This document shows positions 42,662 to 51,247 of a DNA stretch of 64,000 nucleotides, piece by piece; within the stretch, counting starts at the first letter, position 1; each line of letters begins with the position of its first letter. The stretch is from Brevibacterium yomogidense (lineage in GTDB: Bacteria; Actinomycetota; Actinomycetes; Actinomycetales; Brevibacteriaceae). The stretch covers positions 496,001 through 560,000 of the forward strand of contig NZ_FWFF01000001.1 in the NCBI RefSeq assembly GCF_900163715.1, read 5' to 3'. The position numbers and the translations under genes are program-made. Under the pieces are notes generated by a model. The model did no database searches. It was not told where the DNA came from and saw nothing but the letters and a program-made list of their open reading frames with translations.

Positions 42662-43617
42662 GGTTCGGGGACGGCTTCGGAGACGGTCTCGGGGACCGCG
42701 GGTGGACGGTTGAGCACCTCACAGTCGACCTCGACGGCACCCGGATCGTCGACGACGTGAGCATCGCACTGCCGCCTGGTGCGGTGGTCGGGGTCATCGG
42801 CCCGAACGGCGCGGGGAAGTCGACGCTGCTGCGCGGCCTCGCCGGCGTCCTGCCCGCAGCGGGCGCGGTGATGGGGTCAGGCGAGGACCTGCTGCGGCTG
42901 ACTCCTCGCCGCCGTGCGCGCGTGCTCGCGCTCGTCGAGCAGAACGCCCACACCGAGGAGCGGCTGACCGTTCGCGAGGTCGTCGAGCTGGGTCGTGTGC
43001 CCCACCAGCCGCTGCTGGCGTTCGGCGGGGCGGATCCTGACGACGCCGCCCGCGTCGAGGAGGCACTGGAGGTCGCAGGCTGCGCCGCGCTCGCCGAGCG
43101 TCGCTTCACGACCCTGTCCGGCGGCCAGCGGCAGCGGGTGGGACTCGCCCGCGCACTCGCGCAGGAGCCGCAGCTGCTGCTCCTCGACGAGCCGACCAAC
43201 CACCTGGACCCCCACGCGCAGCTGAGCATCCTCCGACTGCTGCGCCGGCTCGCGGACGCAGGGCTCACGGTTGTCACCGCACTGCACGACCTGTCCCATG
43301 CGGCCGGCGTCTGCGACTCCGTCGTCGTCCTGCGCGACGGGCGCCTCCACGCGGCAGGGGATCCGGAGGCCGTGCTCACCCCCGGCCTCATCCGGGAGGT
43401 CTACGGCGTCGACGCCCACGTCCTGCGCCATCCGCGCAGCCTCGATCCGGTCTATGCGCTGAGCCTGCCGGAGGAAGATCAGGCCGGGAGCCTCCGCGGG
43501 ACGGGCGGACTCGAGGACCCGTGGGCCCAGGCGGATGCGGCTCAGAGGCCCCGGAGCCGCGGCAGGACGGACGCGCCGAACGCCTCGACCCACGCACTCT
43601 GGTCGGCGCCCACGTGA
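42658..43617 (+). CDS. ABC transporter ATP-binding protein (putative F420-0 importer)
   Basis: 319 residues from the ATG at 42658, overlapping the permease stop. Walker A is GPNGAGKST (48-56), the signature LSGGQ is at 153-157, Walker B is LLLLDEPT (173-180), and the H-loop is in TALHDLSHA. It is a BtuD/FepC-type subunit. Residues after ~270 are an unconserved Pro/Arg-rich tail that overlaps the convergent LLM gene by 76 bp. Confidence 0.88.
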   Translation: MRFGDGFGDGLGDRGWTVEHLTVDLDGTRIVDDVSIALPPGAVVGVIGPNGAGKSTLLRGLAGVLPAAGAVMGSGEDLLRLTPRRRARVLALVEQNAHTEERLTVREVVELGRVPHQPLLAFGGADPDDAARVEEALEVAGCAALAERRFTTLSGGQRQRVGLARALAQEPQLLLLDEPTNHLDPHAQLSILRLLRRLADAGLTVVTALHDLSHAAGVCDSVVVLRDGRLHAAGDPEAVLTPGLIREVYGVDAHVLRHPRSLDPVYALSLPEEDQAGSLRGTGGLEDPWAQADAAQRPRSRGRTDAPNASTHALWSAPT

Positions 43618-44540
43618 TGGAGGTACACGCGGTCGAAGCCCAGATCGAGGTGCGCCTGGATGTACTCCCGGTGCGCGTCGAGGTCGGAGGAGATGTGGAC
43701 GTGCCCGGCGAAGTCCTCCGGACGCACCGTGCGCGCGAGCTGCTTGAAGTCGTACGGCGAGCGGATATCGGATTTGCGAAACGGCATGGCCCCGATCGGC
43801 CACCGCTCGAGCGCCTGCCGCATCGCCTCGTCCTCGGTGGGCGCCCACGACACGTGCAGCTGGACGATCTTCGTCATGGTCGCGGGATCCCGACCGGACT
43901 CGCGGGCGCCGTCGGCGAACCGCGACAGCAGCTGCGGCACGCGGTCCCCGGGTGCGCCCACCGTGATGATGCCGTCGGCGGACCGGCCCACGCGCTTCGC
44001 GGCGACGGGGCCGGAGGCGGCGACCAGGACCTCGGGCGCGGTGTCCGGCATCGTCCACAGACGGGTCGACTCCATCGAGAAGTAGCGGCCCGCATGTCGG
44101 ACGTCCCGCTTCTGCAGGGACGCGGCGAAGAGCTTGCGGATGAGGTCGACGGCCTCGAACATGCGGTCGATCCGCTCGGGGGCCTCGGGCCAGTACTGGG
44201 CCACGACGTGCTCGTTGATCGCCTCGCCGGAACCGATCCCCAGCCAGTGCCGGCCGGGGAACATCGCAGCCGTCGTCGCGGACGCCTGTGCGACGACGGC
44301 GGGGTGCCAGCGGAAGCTGGGGGTGGTGACGCCCGGGCCCAGATCGCCTCTCGTGCGCTCGCCGATCGCGGACAGGACGCTCCACACGAACGGGGCGTGG
44401 CCGCCGTCGGGCAGCCACGGCTGGAAGTGGTCGGCGGCCATGACGCCGGAGAACCCGTGGGACTCTGCGCGCACCGCGAGGTCGACCGCAGCGCGCGGGT
44501 GGAGATGCTCGAGGCGCAGGGACAGACCGATCGACGCCAT
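43542..44540 (-). CDS. Luciferase-like (LLM) flavin/F420 oxidoreductase, FGD-like
   Basis: 332 residues. It has the bacterial luciferase TIM-barrel pattern: [81 protein letters not shown], then [26 protein letters not shown]. It resembles F420-dependent glucose-6-phosphate dehydrogenases and the related TIGR03885-type group that occurs in F420 genomes but may use FMN. It is divergent from cofE (110-bp shared promoter region with a 12-bp direct repeat CTGCGGCAGGCG at 44567 and 44584). The cofactor is inferred to be F420 from context. Confidence 0.8.
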   Translation of the reverse strand: MASIGLSLRLEHLHPRAAVDLAVRAESHGFSGVMAADHFQPWLPDGGHAPFVWSVLSAIGERTRGDLGPGVTTPSFRWHPAVVAQASATTAAMFPGRHWLGIGSGEAINEHVVAQYWPEAPERIDRMFEAVDLIRKLFAASLQKRDVRHAGRYFSMESTRLWTMPDTAPEVLVAASGPVAAKRVGRSADGIITVGAPGDRVPQLLSRFADGARESGRDPATMTKIVQLHVSWAPTEDEAMRQALERWPIGAMPFRKSDIRSPYDFKQLARTVRPEDFAGHVHISSDLDAHREYIQAHLDLGFDRVYLHHVGADQSAWVEAFGASVLPRLRGL

Positions 44541-44650
44541 TCATGCCTCCCGAGGGGCAGGGGGAACTGCGGCAGGCGGTTCCCTGCGGCAGGCGCCCCG
44601 CGCGCCCCGGAGTGTCGTCACGACAGCAGCGGGAGCGAGAGGAGCACCCC

Positions 44651-45481
44651 ATGACACTACAGATCACAGCGCTCGAGGGCATCGGCGAGATCCAGCCGGG
44701 AGACGACCTGGGCGCAATCATCGTCGATGCGATGGAGGATCCTGCTGCGGCGGGGGCGTCCGGCGAGGCCGCGGAGTGTGCCGGACTGCCCGGCGGGCTG
44801 CAGGACGGCGACATCCTCGCGGTGACGTCGAAGATCGTGTCGAAGGCGGAGGACCGGTTCGTGAGCGCCGACGACCGCGAGCAGGCGATCACGGATGAGA
44901 CGGTCCGCGTCGTCGCGAGTCGGGAGACCCCCGGCGGCACGGTCCGGATCGTCGAGAACCGGCTGGGCATCATCGCCGCCGCCGCCGGAGTCGACAACAG
45001 CAGCGTGCCGGTCGGCACGGTGCTCCTGCTGCCCGTCGACCCGGACGCGTCCGCGCGCCGGATCGTCGACGCGGTGCGGCAGCGGCTGGGCATCCGCGTG
45101 GGCGTCGTCGTCACCGACACGCTGGGGCGGCCGTGGCGGGTCGGTCAGACCGATGCGGCGATCGGCATCGCCGGGATGCAGGAGGTGCTCGACTTCCGCG
45201 GGACGGTCGATGAGTTCGGACAGGAGATGAACGTGACCGTCACGGCGGTGGCGGATGCGATCGCGGCGGCGACGGACCTCGTCAAGGGGAAGGCCGCCGG
45301 GCGGCCCGTCGCGGTCGTGAGGGGGCTTGCGGAGCTCGTCGACCGGGAGGAGTCCTCGACCCCGCGGTCCGCCCGCGCTCTGCTGCGCGCCCGCGACGAG
45401 GACATGTTCCACACGGGCGCCGCCGAATCCTGGGCCGCCGGCTACGCGGCCGCGCTGCGCGAGCACGGGATCGAGCCGTGA
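44651..45481 (+). CDS. cofE: Coenzyme F420-0:L-glutamate ligase
   Basis: 276 residues from the ATG at 44651, with GAGGAG upstream. CofE/FbiB N-domain marks are [83 protein letters not shown] and VAVVRGL. It adds gamma-linked glutamates to F420-0 using GTP. The FbiB nitroreductase-like C-terminal domain of mycobacteria is absent, so this is the stand-alone CofE form. It overlaps cofC by 4 bp (GTGA). Confidence 0.93.
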   Translation: MTLQITALEGIGEIQPGDDLGAIIVDAMEDPAAAGASGEAAECAGLPGGLQDGDILAVTSKIVSKAEDRFVSADDREQAITDETVRVVASRETPGGTVRIVENRLGIIAAAAGVDNSSVPVGTVLLLPVDPDASARRIVDAVRQRLGIRVGVVVTDTLGRPWRVGQTDAAIGIAGMQEVLDFRGTVDEFGQEMNVTVTAVADAIAAATDLVKGKAAGRPVAVVRGLAELVDREESSTPRSARALLRARDEDMFHTGAAESWAAGYAAALREHGIEP

Positions 45482-46218
45482 GGACTCTCGCCTGGGATCT
45501 CATCATCCCGGTCAAACGGCTCGAGGCGGCGAAGTCGCGCCTGGCAGGGCTCGAGGCCGCAGACCGGCAGCGGCTCGCGCTGTCCTTCGCGACCGACGCG
45601 GTCGAGGCGGCCAGATCCGCGACGCGGGTCGCCCGCGTCCTCGTCGTCACGGAGGATGCGCTCGCCGCCGCCGAGCTGGGCCTGCGCGGCGCGACGATCA
45701 TCGGCGAAACCCGCGGCCCGGGCCTCAATCCTGCGATCGAGGCGGGGATCGATGCGGCTCTCCTCGAGGATTCGGTGCGCCGCATCGCCGTCATGACAGG
45801 CGACCTGCCGGCGGTGTCACCGGAGGACATCGACGGGGCGCTCGCGCTCGCGGCAGCGCACCGGCGTGCGATCCTCGCCGATGCGGACGGCACCGGCACG
45901 GTGCTGCTCACCGGGAACCCGTGGGCCGGAGGCACCGCGGCACCGCCGTACCAGTCGTTCGGCGCGCGGGAGGTGCCGGAACCCGTCCGGCCGCACCCGC
46001 GGTTCGGATTCGGGTCCTTCGCACATCACGTCGCCGCGGGCCATGTGCCGTTGGCCGGTGCATTCCCCGGCCTGCGGCGCGACGTCGATACCCGCGTCGA
46101 CCTCGAAGCGGCCCAAGGCCTGGGCCTCGGAGCGGCGACGGGCGCGCAGCTGGCGGTGCTCAGCCTCGGCTCATCCGCTCCGCGAGGTCGACGGCGGCCC
46201 GCGCCATCTCCGCGGTGA
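45478..46218 (+). CDS. cofC: 2-phospho-L-lactate (or PEP) guanylyltransferase
   Basis: 246 residues from a GTG at 45478. The CofC/FbiD fold shows [67 protein letters not shown] and [16 protein letters not shown] ... [12 protein letters not shown]. It makes the guanylylated C3 donor (from 2-phospholactate or phosphoenolpyruvate) used by CofD. It is co-transcribed with cofE, and its last 59 bp overlap the 3' end of cofD on the opposite strand. Confidence 0.92.
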   Translation: MRTLAWDLIIPVKRLEAAKSRLAGLEAADRQRLALSFATDAVEAARSATRVARVLVVTEDALAAAELGLRGATIIGETRGPGLNPAIEAGIDAALLEDSVRRIAVMTGDLPAVSPEDIDGALALAAAHRRAILADADGTGTVLLTGNPWAGGTAAPPYQSFGAREVPEPVRPHPRFGFGSFAHHVAAGHVPLAGAFPGLRRDVDTRVDLEAAQGLGLGAATGAQLAVLSLGSSAPRGRRRPAPSPR

Positions 46219-47197
46219 CCGCGTCGTCTCCCATGAGCAGCGGGACGGCCGCGGCAGCGATGCCGGCCGCCTCGATCCGCGGCACCGACCCCGCGTCACG
46301 CGAGTCCACGAGCCAGCCGTCCAGCAGTCCGCCCACGGCGCGCGCCCCGTAGTGCTCGGCGACGCCGGCGGCGGAGACCTCGGCGCCCACCGCGGTGAGG
46401 CACTGCGCGGCCATGCCCAACAGGTGCGACCCGCCGATGATGGGTGAGAGCCCGACGACAGGCGCAGCAGCAGCGGCCAGCGCTTCCCGGATCCCGGGGA
46501 TCGCGAGGATCGAGCCGACCGACACGATCGGGTTCGACGGAGCGAGGAGGACGAGGTCGGCCGATCCGATCGCCTCGAGGACGCCGGGAGCGGGCACCGC
46601 CGCCGAGGCCCCGGCCCGGACGAACTCGCGCGCCGGCAGCGCTGCCCGGTGCCTCACCCACCACTCCTCGAAGTGGAGGGTCTCGGTCTCGCCCACACGG
46701 ACACGGGTCTCGACCTCGTGCTCGGTGGCGGGCAGGAGCGCGGCCCCCAGGTCCCACCTGGACGTGAGGACACGGGTGGCCTCCGCGAGGCCCCGACCCT
46801 CCCGCAGCAGCTGGCTGCGGGCGATGTGGGTCGCGAGGTCGAGGTCGCCCAGGGTGAACCAGTCGGCACCCACGCCGTAGGCGAGCAGCTCCGCGCTCAC
46901 CCGCTCCGATTCCCCCGCGCGACCCCACCCGCGCTCCGCGTCATTGACGCCGGCGAGGCCGTACATGACCGAGTCGAGGTCCGGGCACACCCGCAGACCG
47001 TTGAGCCACATGTCGTCGCCGACGTTGACGATGCACGTGAGGGTGGAGCGCGGCTCGCCCTCAGCGGATCGGAGGAGGTGCCTCACCCCGCGGGCGAACC
47101 TCGCCCCGCCGACTCCGCCGGAGAGCACGACGATGCTGCGAGGACAGACGATGCTGCGAGGAAGACGGTCCCGATCGGTGTGCTGCGCGGTGTCCAC
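46160..47197 (-). CDS. cofD: 2-phospho-L-lactate transferase (Fo to F420-0)
   Basis: 345 residues. The CofD signature LSGGVGGARFARGVR is followed by IVNVGDDMWLNGLRVCPDLDSVMYGLAGV, GWGRAGES, WFTLGDLDLATHIARSQLL and APSNPIVSVGSILAIPGI. It transfers the C3-phosphate donor to the deazaflavin Fo. Just before the core, a 16-bp sequence is duplicated in tandem (47129-47144 and 47147-47162), doubling PRSIV; this looks recent and harmless. The gene converges with cofC, overlapping it by 59 bp. Confidence 0.93.
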   Translation of the reverse strand: MDTAQHTDRDRLPRSIVCPRSIVVLSGGVGGARFARGVRHLLRSAEGEPRSTLTCIVNVGDDMWLNGLRVCPDLDSVMYGLAGVNDAERGWGRAGESERVSAELLAYGVGADWFTLGDLDLATHIARSQLLREGRGLAEATRVLTSRWDLGAALLPATEHEVETRVRVGETETLHFEEWWVRHRAALPAREFVRAGASAAVPAPGVLEAIGSADLVLLAPSNPIVSVGSILAIPGIREALAAAAAPVVGLSPIIGGSHLLGMAAQCLTAVGAEVSAAGVAEHYGARAVGGLLDGWLVDSRDAGSVPRIEAAGIAAAAVPLLMGDDAVTAEMARAAVDLAERMSRG

Positions 47198-47281
47198 GGC
47201 TGGGCCTCCTCAGGCGTCGGGGTGGACGATCCCGTTCATCCTCGCAGGTGACGGCACTGCCGGGAAGGGGCTGGGAGGGGG

Positions 47282-47337
47282 CTCATCGGTTTCAGTGGCG
47301 AGTCTGTTGCGAACTCGATGTTAGACACGTCACACTC
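47282..47337 (+). promoter_or_regulatory. Copy B of the duplicated 56-bp regulatory element
   Basis: Same block as at 39325-39380 but on the plus strand, with identical internal spacing and the same 20-bp identical half at 47318-47337. It ends 124 bp before the start of the nitrilase-type carbamoylase gene. It marks that gene and the operon behind it as co-regulated with the dihydropyrimidinase operon. Confidence 0.8.
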
Positions 47338-47461
47338 CGGGGCTGAGGATGAGAGCAATCCCGTCGCGACCCCCACGCCGACGGAGACATCCACGAGGCA
47401 TGACGCCCGACCCGGAGCCCGCCGGGCAGGCGTCCACAGCATCCCAGATCCGAGGAGACAC

Positions 47462-48304
47462 ATGGTTCGCGTCGCAGTCACCCAGACCACTTGGACCGGC
47501 GACAAGGAGTCCATGCTCGACAAGCACGAGCAGTTCGTCCGCGATGCAGCCGGGCAGGGGGCGGAGGCGATCAGCTTCCAGGAGCTCTTCTACGGCCCGT
47601 ACTTCGGGATCACCCAGGACAAGAAGTACTACGCGTTCGCGGAAGCCGCAGACGGCCCGATCGTCCAGCGGTTCCAGTCGCTCGCGAAGGAATTGGGCAT
47701 CGTCACGATCCTCCCCATCTACGAGGAGCAGATGCAGGGGGTCTACTACAACTCGGCAGTCGTCGTCGATGCCGACGGGACGAACCTGGGCACGTACCGG
47801 AAGAACCACATCCCGCATGTCGCGAACTTCTGGGAGAAGTTCTACTTCCGTCCCGGCAACCTGGGATGGCCCGTCTTCGACACGGCGATCGGCCGGATCG
47901 GGGTCTCGATCTGCTACGACCGGCACTTCCCGGAGGGGTGGCGGATGCTGGGCCTCGCGGGAGCGGAGATCGTGTTCAACCCGAACGCGTCCAAGCCCGG
48001 GCTGTCCAACCGGCTCTGGGAGCTGGAGCAGACCGCGGCAGCCGGCGCGAACCAGTACTTCGTCGCAGTCTCCAACCGGGTGGGACGGGAGGACAACGAG
48101 TACGGCGACGAAGCCGTCGACTTCTACGGCTCCTCCTACTTCGCCGACCCGCAGGGCAACTACGTCGGCGACATCGCTTCGCGCACGGACGAGGAGATCC
48201 TCATCCGTGACCTCGATCTGAGCCTGGTGCGCGAGGCCCGCGACAACTTCCAGTTCTACCGGGACCGGCGCCCGGACACCTACGGAACGATCACTGCTCC
48301 CTGA
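47462..48304 (+). CDS. Nitrilase-superfamily beta-ureidopropionase / N-carbamoyl amidase
   Basis: 280 residues from the ATG at 47462, with GAGGAG upstream. The Glu-Lys-Cys triad is visible: Glu41 in SFQELFYGPYF, Lys114 in YRKNHIPH, and Cys151 in GVSICYDRHFPEGWR. The FYGPYF and HIPH...FWEKFYFRPGN segments are typical of beta-ureidopropionase and N-carbamylputrescine amidase. The expected reaction is N-carbamoyl-beta-alanine to beta-alanine, CO2 and ammonia. It is controlled by copy B of the 56-bp element and followed 63 bp later by an LLM oxidoreductase. Confidence 0.9.
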   Translation: MVRVAVTQTTWTGDKESMLDKHEQFVRDAAGQGAEAISFQELFYGPYFGITQDKKYYAFAEAADGPIVQRFQSLAKELGIVTILPIYEEQMQGVYYNSAVVVDADGTNLGTYRKNHIPHVANFWEKFYFRPGNLGWPVFDTAIGRIGVSICYDRHFPEGWRMLGLAGAEIVFNPNASKPGLSNRLWELEQTAAAGANQYFVAVSNRVGREDNEYGDEAVDFYGSSYFADPQGNYVGDIASRTDEEILIRDLDLSLVREARDNFQFYRDRRPDTYGTITAP

Positions 48305-48367
48305 GCAGAGCCCACGCCGCGCCGGCGATCCCGGCGCGGCACCCCACGAATCGAAGGAGCATCAGCA

Positions 48368-49396
48368 ATGGATTTCGGAGTCGTCATCCAGGCCAACCCG
48401 CCTGCAGCACGGACCATCTCTCTGGCCAAGAAGGCGGAGGAGCACAAGTTCACGAACTTCTGGACCTATGACTCCCACATCCTGTGGCAGGAGCCGTACG
48501 TCCTGTACTCGCTCATCCTCGACGCGACGAAGCGCATCAAGGTCGGCCCGATGGTCACGAACCCCGCGACGCGCGACCTCACCGTGACGGCCTCGACGTA
48601 CGCGACGCTCAACCACCATTTCGGCAACCGGACGATCTGCGGGATCGGACGCGGCGACTCCGCGCTGCGCGTGCTGAACAAGAAGCCCGTGACGCTCAGG
48701 GAGTTCCGCGAATCGATCGGCACCATCCGGGAGCTCGCGAACTCCCGGTCCGTCGAGATCAACGGGTCGGAGATCCGCTTCCCCTGGTCGCAGGACTCCC
48801 AGCTGGACGTGTGGGTCGCGGCCTACGGACCGAAGGCGCTCGCCATCGCGGGGGAGACGGGCGACGGCTTCATCCTCCAGTGCGGCGACGTCGAGATCGC
48901 CGAATGGATGATCAAGACGGTCCGTGACGCCGCCGAGGCCGCAGGCCGGAACCCGGACGACGTCGCCTTCTGCGTCGCCGCCCCGTTCTACGTGACGGAC
49001 GGCACGGAGGAGGGCTACCGCCACGCGATCGAGCAGTGCCGCTGGTTCGGCGGCATGGTCGGCAACCACGTCGCGGACATCGTCGAGCGCTACGGCGCGG
49101 ACGGAACCGTGCCGAAGGCGCTCACCGACTACATCAAGAACCGCGAGGGCTACGACTACAACGACCACGGCCGATCGGGCAACAGCCATGTGGATTTCGT
49201 GCCGGATGAGATCGTGGAGCGCTTCTGCGTGATCGGCACGGCTGAGCAGCACGCGGAGAAGCTCGAGCAGTACCGGAAGCTGGGCGTCACGCAGTTCGCG
49301 GGATACCTGGACCATGACAACAAGGAGGAGACCCTGCGCGTGTACGGGGAGAGCCTGATCCCGCAGTTCACCGAGCGTCTGCAGGCGAAGTCGTGA
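48368..49396 (+). CDS. LLM-class F420-dependent oxidoreductase, candidate pyrimidine-pathway reductase
   Basis: 342 residues, with AAGGAG before the ATG. Luciferase-like barrel motifs are MDFGVVIQANPPAARTISLAKKAEEHKFTNFWTYDSHILWQEPYV, IKVGPMVTNPATRDLTVTASTYATLNHHFGNRTICGIGRGDSA, and VWVAAYGPKALAIAGETGDGFILQCGD. It resembles the TIGR03842 group. It is co-directional with the nitrilase-type carbamoylase and with the uracil-type permease. No PreA/PreT or eukaryote-type dihydropyrimidine dehydrogenase gene is in the window, so this enzyme is my candidate for uracil/thymine reduction with F420H2. The family call is firm; the substrate is inference. Confidence 0.82.
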   Translation: MDFGVVIQANPPAARTISLAKKAEEHKFTNFWTYDSHILWQEPYVLYSLILDATKRIKVGPMVTNPATRDLTVTASTYATLNHHFGNRTICGIGRGDSALRVLNKKPVTLREFRESIGTIRELANSRSVEINGSEIRFPWSQDSQLDVWVAAYGPKALAIAGETGDGFILQCGDVEIAEWMIKTVRDAAEAAGRNPDDVAFCVAAPFYVTDGTEEGYRHAIEQCRWFGGMVGNHVADIVERYGADGTVPKALTDYIKNREGYDYNDHGRSGNSHVDFVPDEIVERFCVIGTAEQHAEKLEQYRKLGVTQFAGYLDHDNKEETLRVYGESLIPQFTERLQAKS

Positions 49397-49400
49397 GAGA

Positions 49401-49435
49401 CGCCGGCCCGGCCCCGCGCCGGGGCCGGGCCGGCG
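49401..49435 (+). terminator. Strong GC hairpin after the LLM gene
   Basis: A perfect 15-bp all-GC stem (CGCCGGCCCGGCCCC at 49401-49415, complement at 49421-49435) with a 5-nt loop, 4 bp after the stop codon. It is followed by a T/C-rich stretch. Confidence 0.8.
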
Positions 49436-49539
49436 TTCCTCCCTCGACTCCTCCGAGCCGGTGATCCGGGTCGCGACGACTTCGCGCGACCACGGGACTT
49501 CAGAAAGTACAGCAGCTCCCCAGACGTCACCTGAGAGAT

Positions 49540-49567
49540 GTGCCTCCGGCAATGGCGCCGGAGGCAC
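49540..49567 (+). promoter_or_regulatory. Leader hairpin ahead of the NCS2 permease
   Basis: GTGCCTCCGGC (49540-49550) and its exact complement (49557-49567) flank a 6-nt loop, 36 bp before the permease start. It may be a second terminator or an attenuator-type leader. No known riboswitch consensus was recognised. Confidence 0.45.
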
Positions 49568-49603
49568 CTGAGTCGGCCACTGGAGCCGGACGAGGAGAGG
49601 ACC

Positions 49604-51211
49604 ATGTCAGCATTCGGATGGAAACTGCACGGTGATGGGAAGAGCGTCAAGCCGGGAGGCGCGGTTGCGCCCGGCGAGAGGCTGAGCTGGCCGCGGACGG
49701 CAGGACTGGGCGCTCAGCACGTCGTGGCGATGTTCGGGGCGACATTCGTCTTCCCGATCGTCATGGGGCTGAACCCCCAGTTGGCTGTGCTGATGAGCGG
49801 TTTCGCGACGATCATCTTCCTGCTCATGGTGAATGGGAAGGTGCCCAGCTACCTGGGCACCTCGGCGGCCTTCGTCGGCGGCGTCGCGGCGGTGACCGCG
49901 CAGGGAGGCACGCCGCAGCAGGTGACCGGTGCGATCCTCATCGCGGGCATCGTGCTCGCACTGGTGGGTGTCTTCATCCACTTCCTGGGTGCCGGGATCC
50001 TCACCAAGGTCCTGCCGCCCGTCGTCACGGGCGCGGTGGTCATGCTCATCGGATTCAACCTGGCGCCGGTCGTGGCCGGGGTGTACTGGCCGCAGGATCA
50101 GTGGATCGCCGTCATCGTGATGGTCGTCATCATCCTCATGTCCGTGGCTCTCAAGGGCTTCCTGGGCCGGATGGCGATCCTGCTGGGCCTGGTGTTCGGA
50201 TATGCGCTGTCGTGGGTCTTCGACCGTGTCTTCGGTCAGATCACGGCCTACAACGCCACCACGGACGCAGTGGACACCCACTTCCGTGTGGACTGGTCCG
50301 GGGTGGCGGAGGCGTCGTGGATCGGATTCCCGCCGGCCACCGACGCCGCGGCCGGGATCGTGGGTTGGCACCTGCCGGAGTTCAACGCGGCGTTCATCAT
50401 CCTCATGCTCCCCGCCGTCATCGCGCTCGTCGCGGAGAACGTGGGCCACGTGAAGGCAGTGGAGGAGATGACCGGTGATCGTCTCGACCCCTACATGGGC
50501 CGTGCCGTCGCAGCCGATGGTGTCGCGACCATCGTGGCGACCTCCATCGGCGGTTCGCCGACCACCACCTACGCAGAGAACATCGGCGTCATGGCGAACA
50601 CCCGCGTCTACTCGACGGCGGCCTACTACGTCGCCGGCCTGGTCGCGATCGTGTTCGGCTTCTCACCGAAGTTCGGTGCCATCATCTCCGCGACCCCCGG
50701 TGGAGTGCTCGCCGGCATCACCGTCGTCCTCTACGGAATGATCGGCCTGCTGGGTGCGAAGATCTGGATCGAGAACCGCGTCGACTTCTCGAAGCCGATC
50801 AACAACGTCCCGGTGGCCGCCGGCATCATCATCGCGATCGGCGATGTGAGCCTCGTCGTCACAGAGACCTTCACGCTCGCCGGCATCGCATTCGGCACGA
50901 TCGTCGTGCTCGTGATGTACCACGTCGCGAACTTCTTCGTGGGGAGCGAGGAGCGCGCAGACGATGATGATGCGGGAGGAACGATGATCGCAGTCGGCAG
51001 GGAGGGACACGACAGCCTCGAGTCCCTGCGGCTGCGGGAGAACTACGGCCTGTACGGTCATCGCGTGCTGGGCCGGACGCAGACGGGCGACCTCATCGTG
51101 GAGGAGACCCCGCGGAGCACGCCGGTGGACCCCGACGATGACGGCGGCCGCGCCGCGCATCGAGTCCGCACCGACCGATCAGTCGAAGAGGAGCGGACGC
51201 AGACTGACTGA
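49604..51211 (+). CDS. Uracil/xanthine permease (NCS2 family)
   Basis: 535 residues from the ATG at 49604, preceded by GAGGAGAGG. NCS2 marks are GLGAQHVVAMFGATFVFPIVMGLNPQ, KVPSYLGTSAAFVG, VVTGAVVMLIGFNLAP, ALVAENVGHVKAVEEMTG and the substrate-contact motif SIGGSPTTTYAENIGVM. There are about fourteen helices. The C-terminal ~75 residues are hydrophilic and acidic. It resembles UraA/RutG proton-coupled uracil importers. Its position behind the carbamoylase and LLM genes supports pyrimidine uptake. Confidence 0.9.
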   Translation: MSAFGWKLHGDGKSVKPGGAVAPGERLSWPRTAGLGAQHVVAMFGATFVFPIVMGLNPQLAVLMSGFATIIFLLMVNGKVPSYLGTSAAFVGGVAAVTAQGGTPQQVTGAILIAGIVLALVGVFIHFLGAGILTKVLPPVVTGAVVMLIGFNLAPVVAGVYWPQDQWIAVIVMVVIILMSVALKGFLGRMAILLGLVFGYALSWVFDRVFGQITAYNATTDAVDTHFRVDWSGVAEASWIGFPPATDAAAGIVGWHLPEFNAAFIILMLPAVIALVAENVGHVKAVEEMTGDRLDPYMGRAVAADGVATIVATSIGGSPTTTYAENIGVMANTRVYSTAAYYVAGLVAIVFGFSPKFGAIISATPGGVLAGITVVLYGMIGLLGAKIWIENRVDFSKPINNVPVAAGIIIAIGDVSLVVTETFTLAGIAFGTIVVLVMYHVANFFVGSEERADDDDAGGTMIAVGREGHDSLESLRLRENYGLYGHRVLGRTQTGDLIVEETPRSTPVDPDDDGGRAAHRVRTDRSVEEERTQTD

Positions 51212-51247
51212 CGGTACTGACTGACGGTACTGAGCGGAGCCGCTGTG

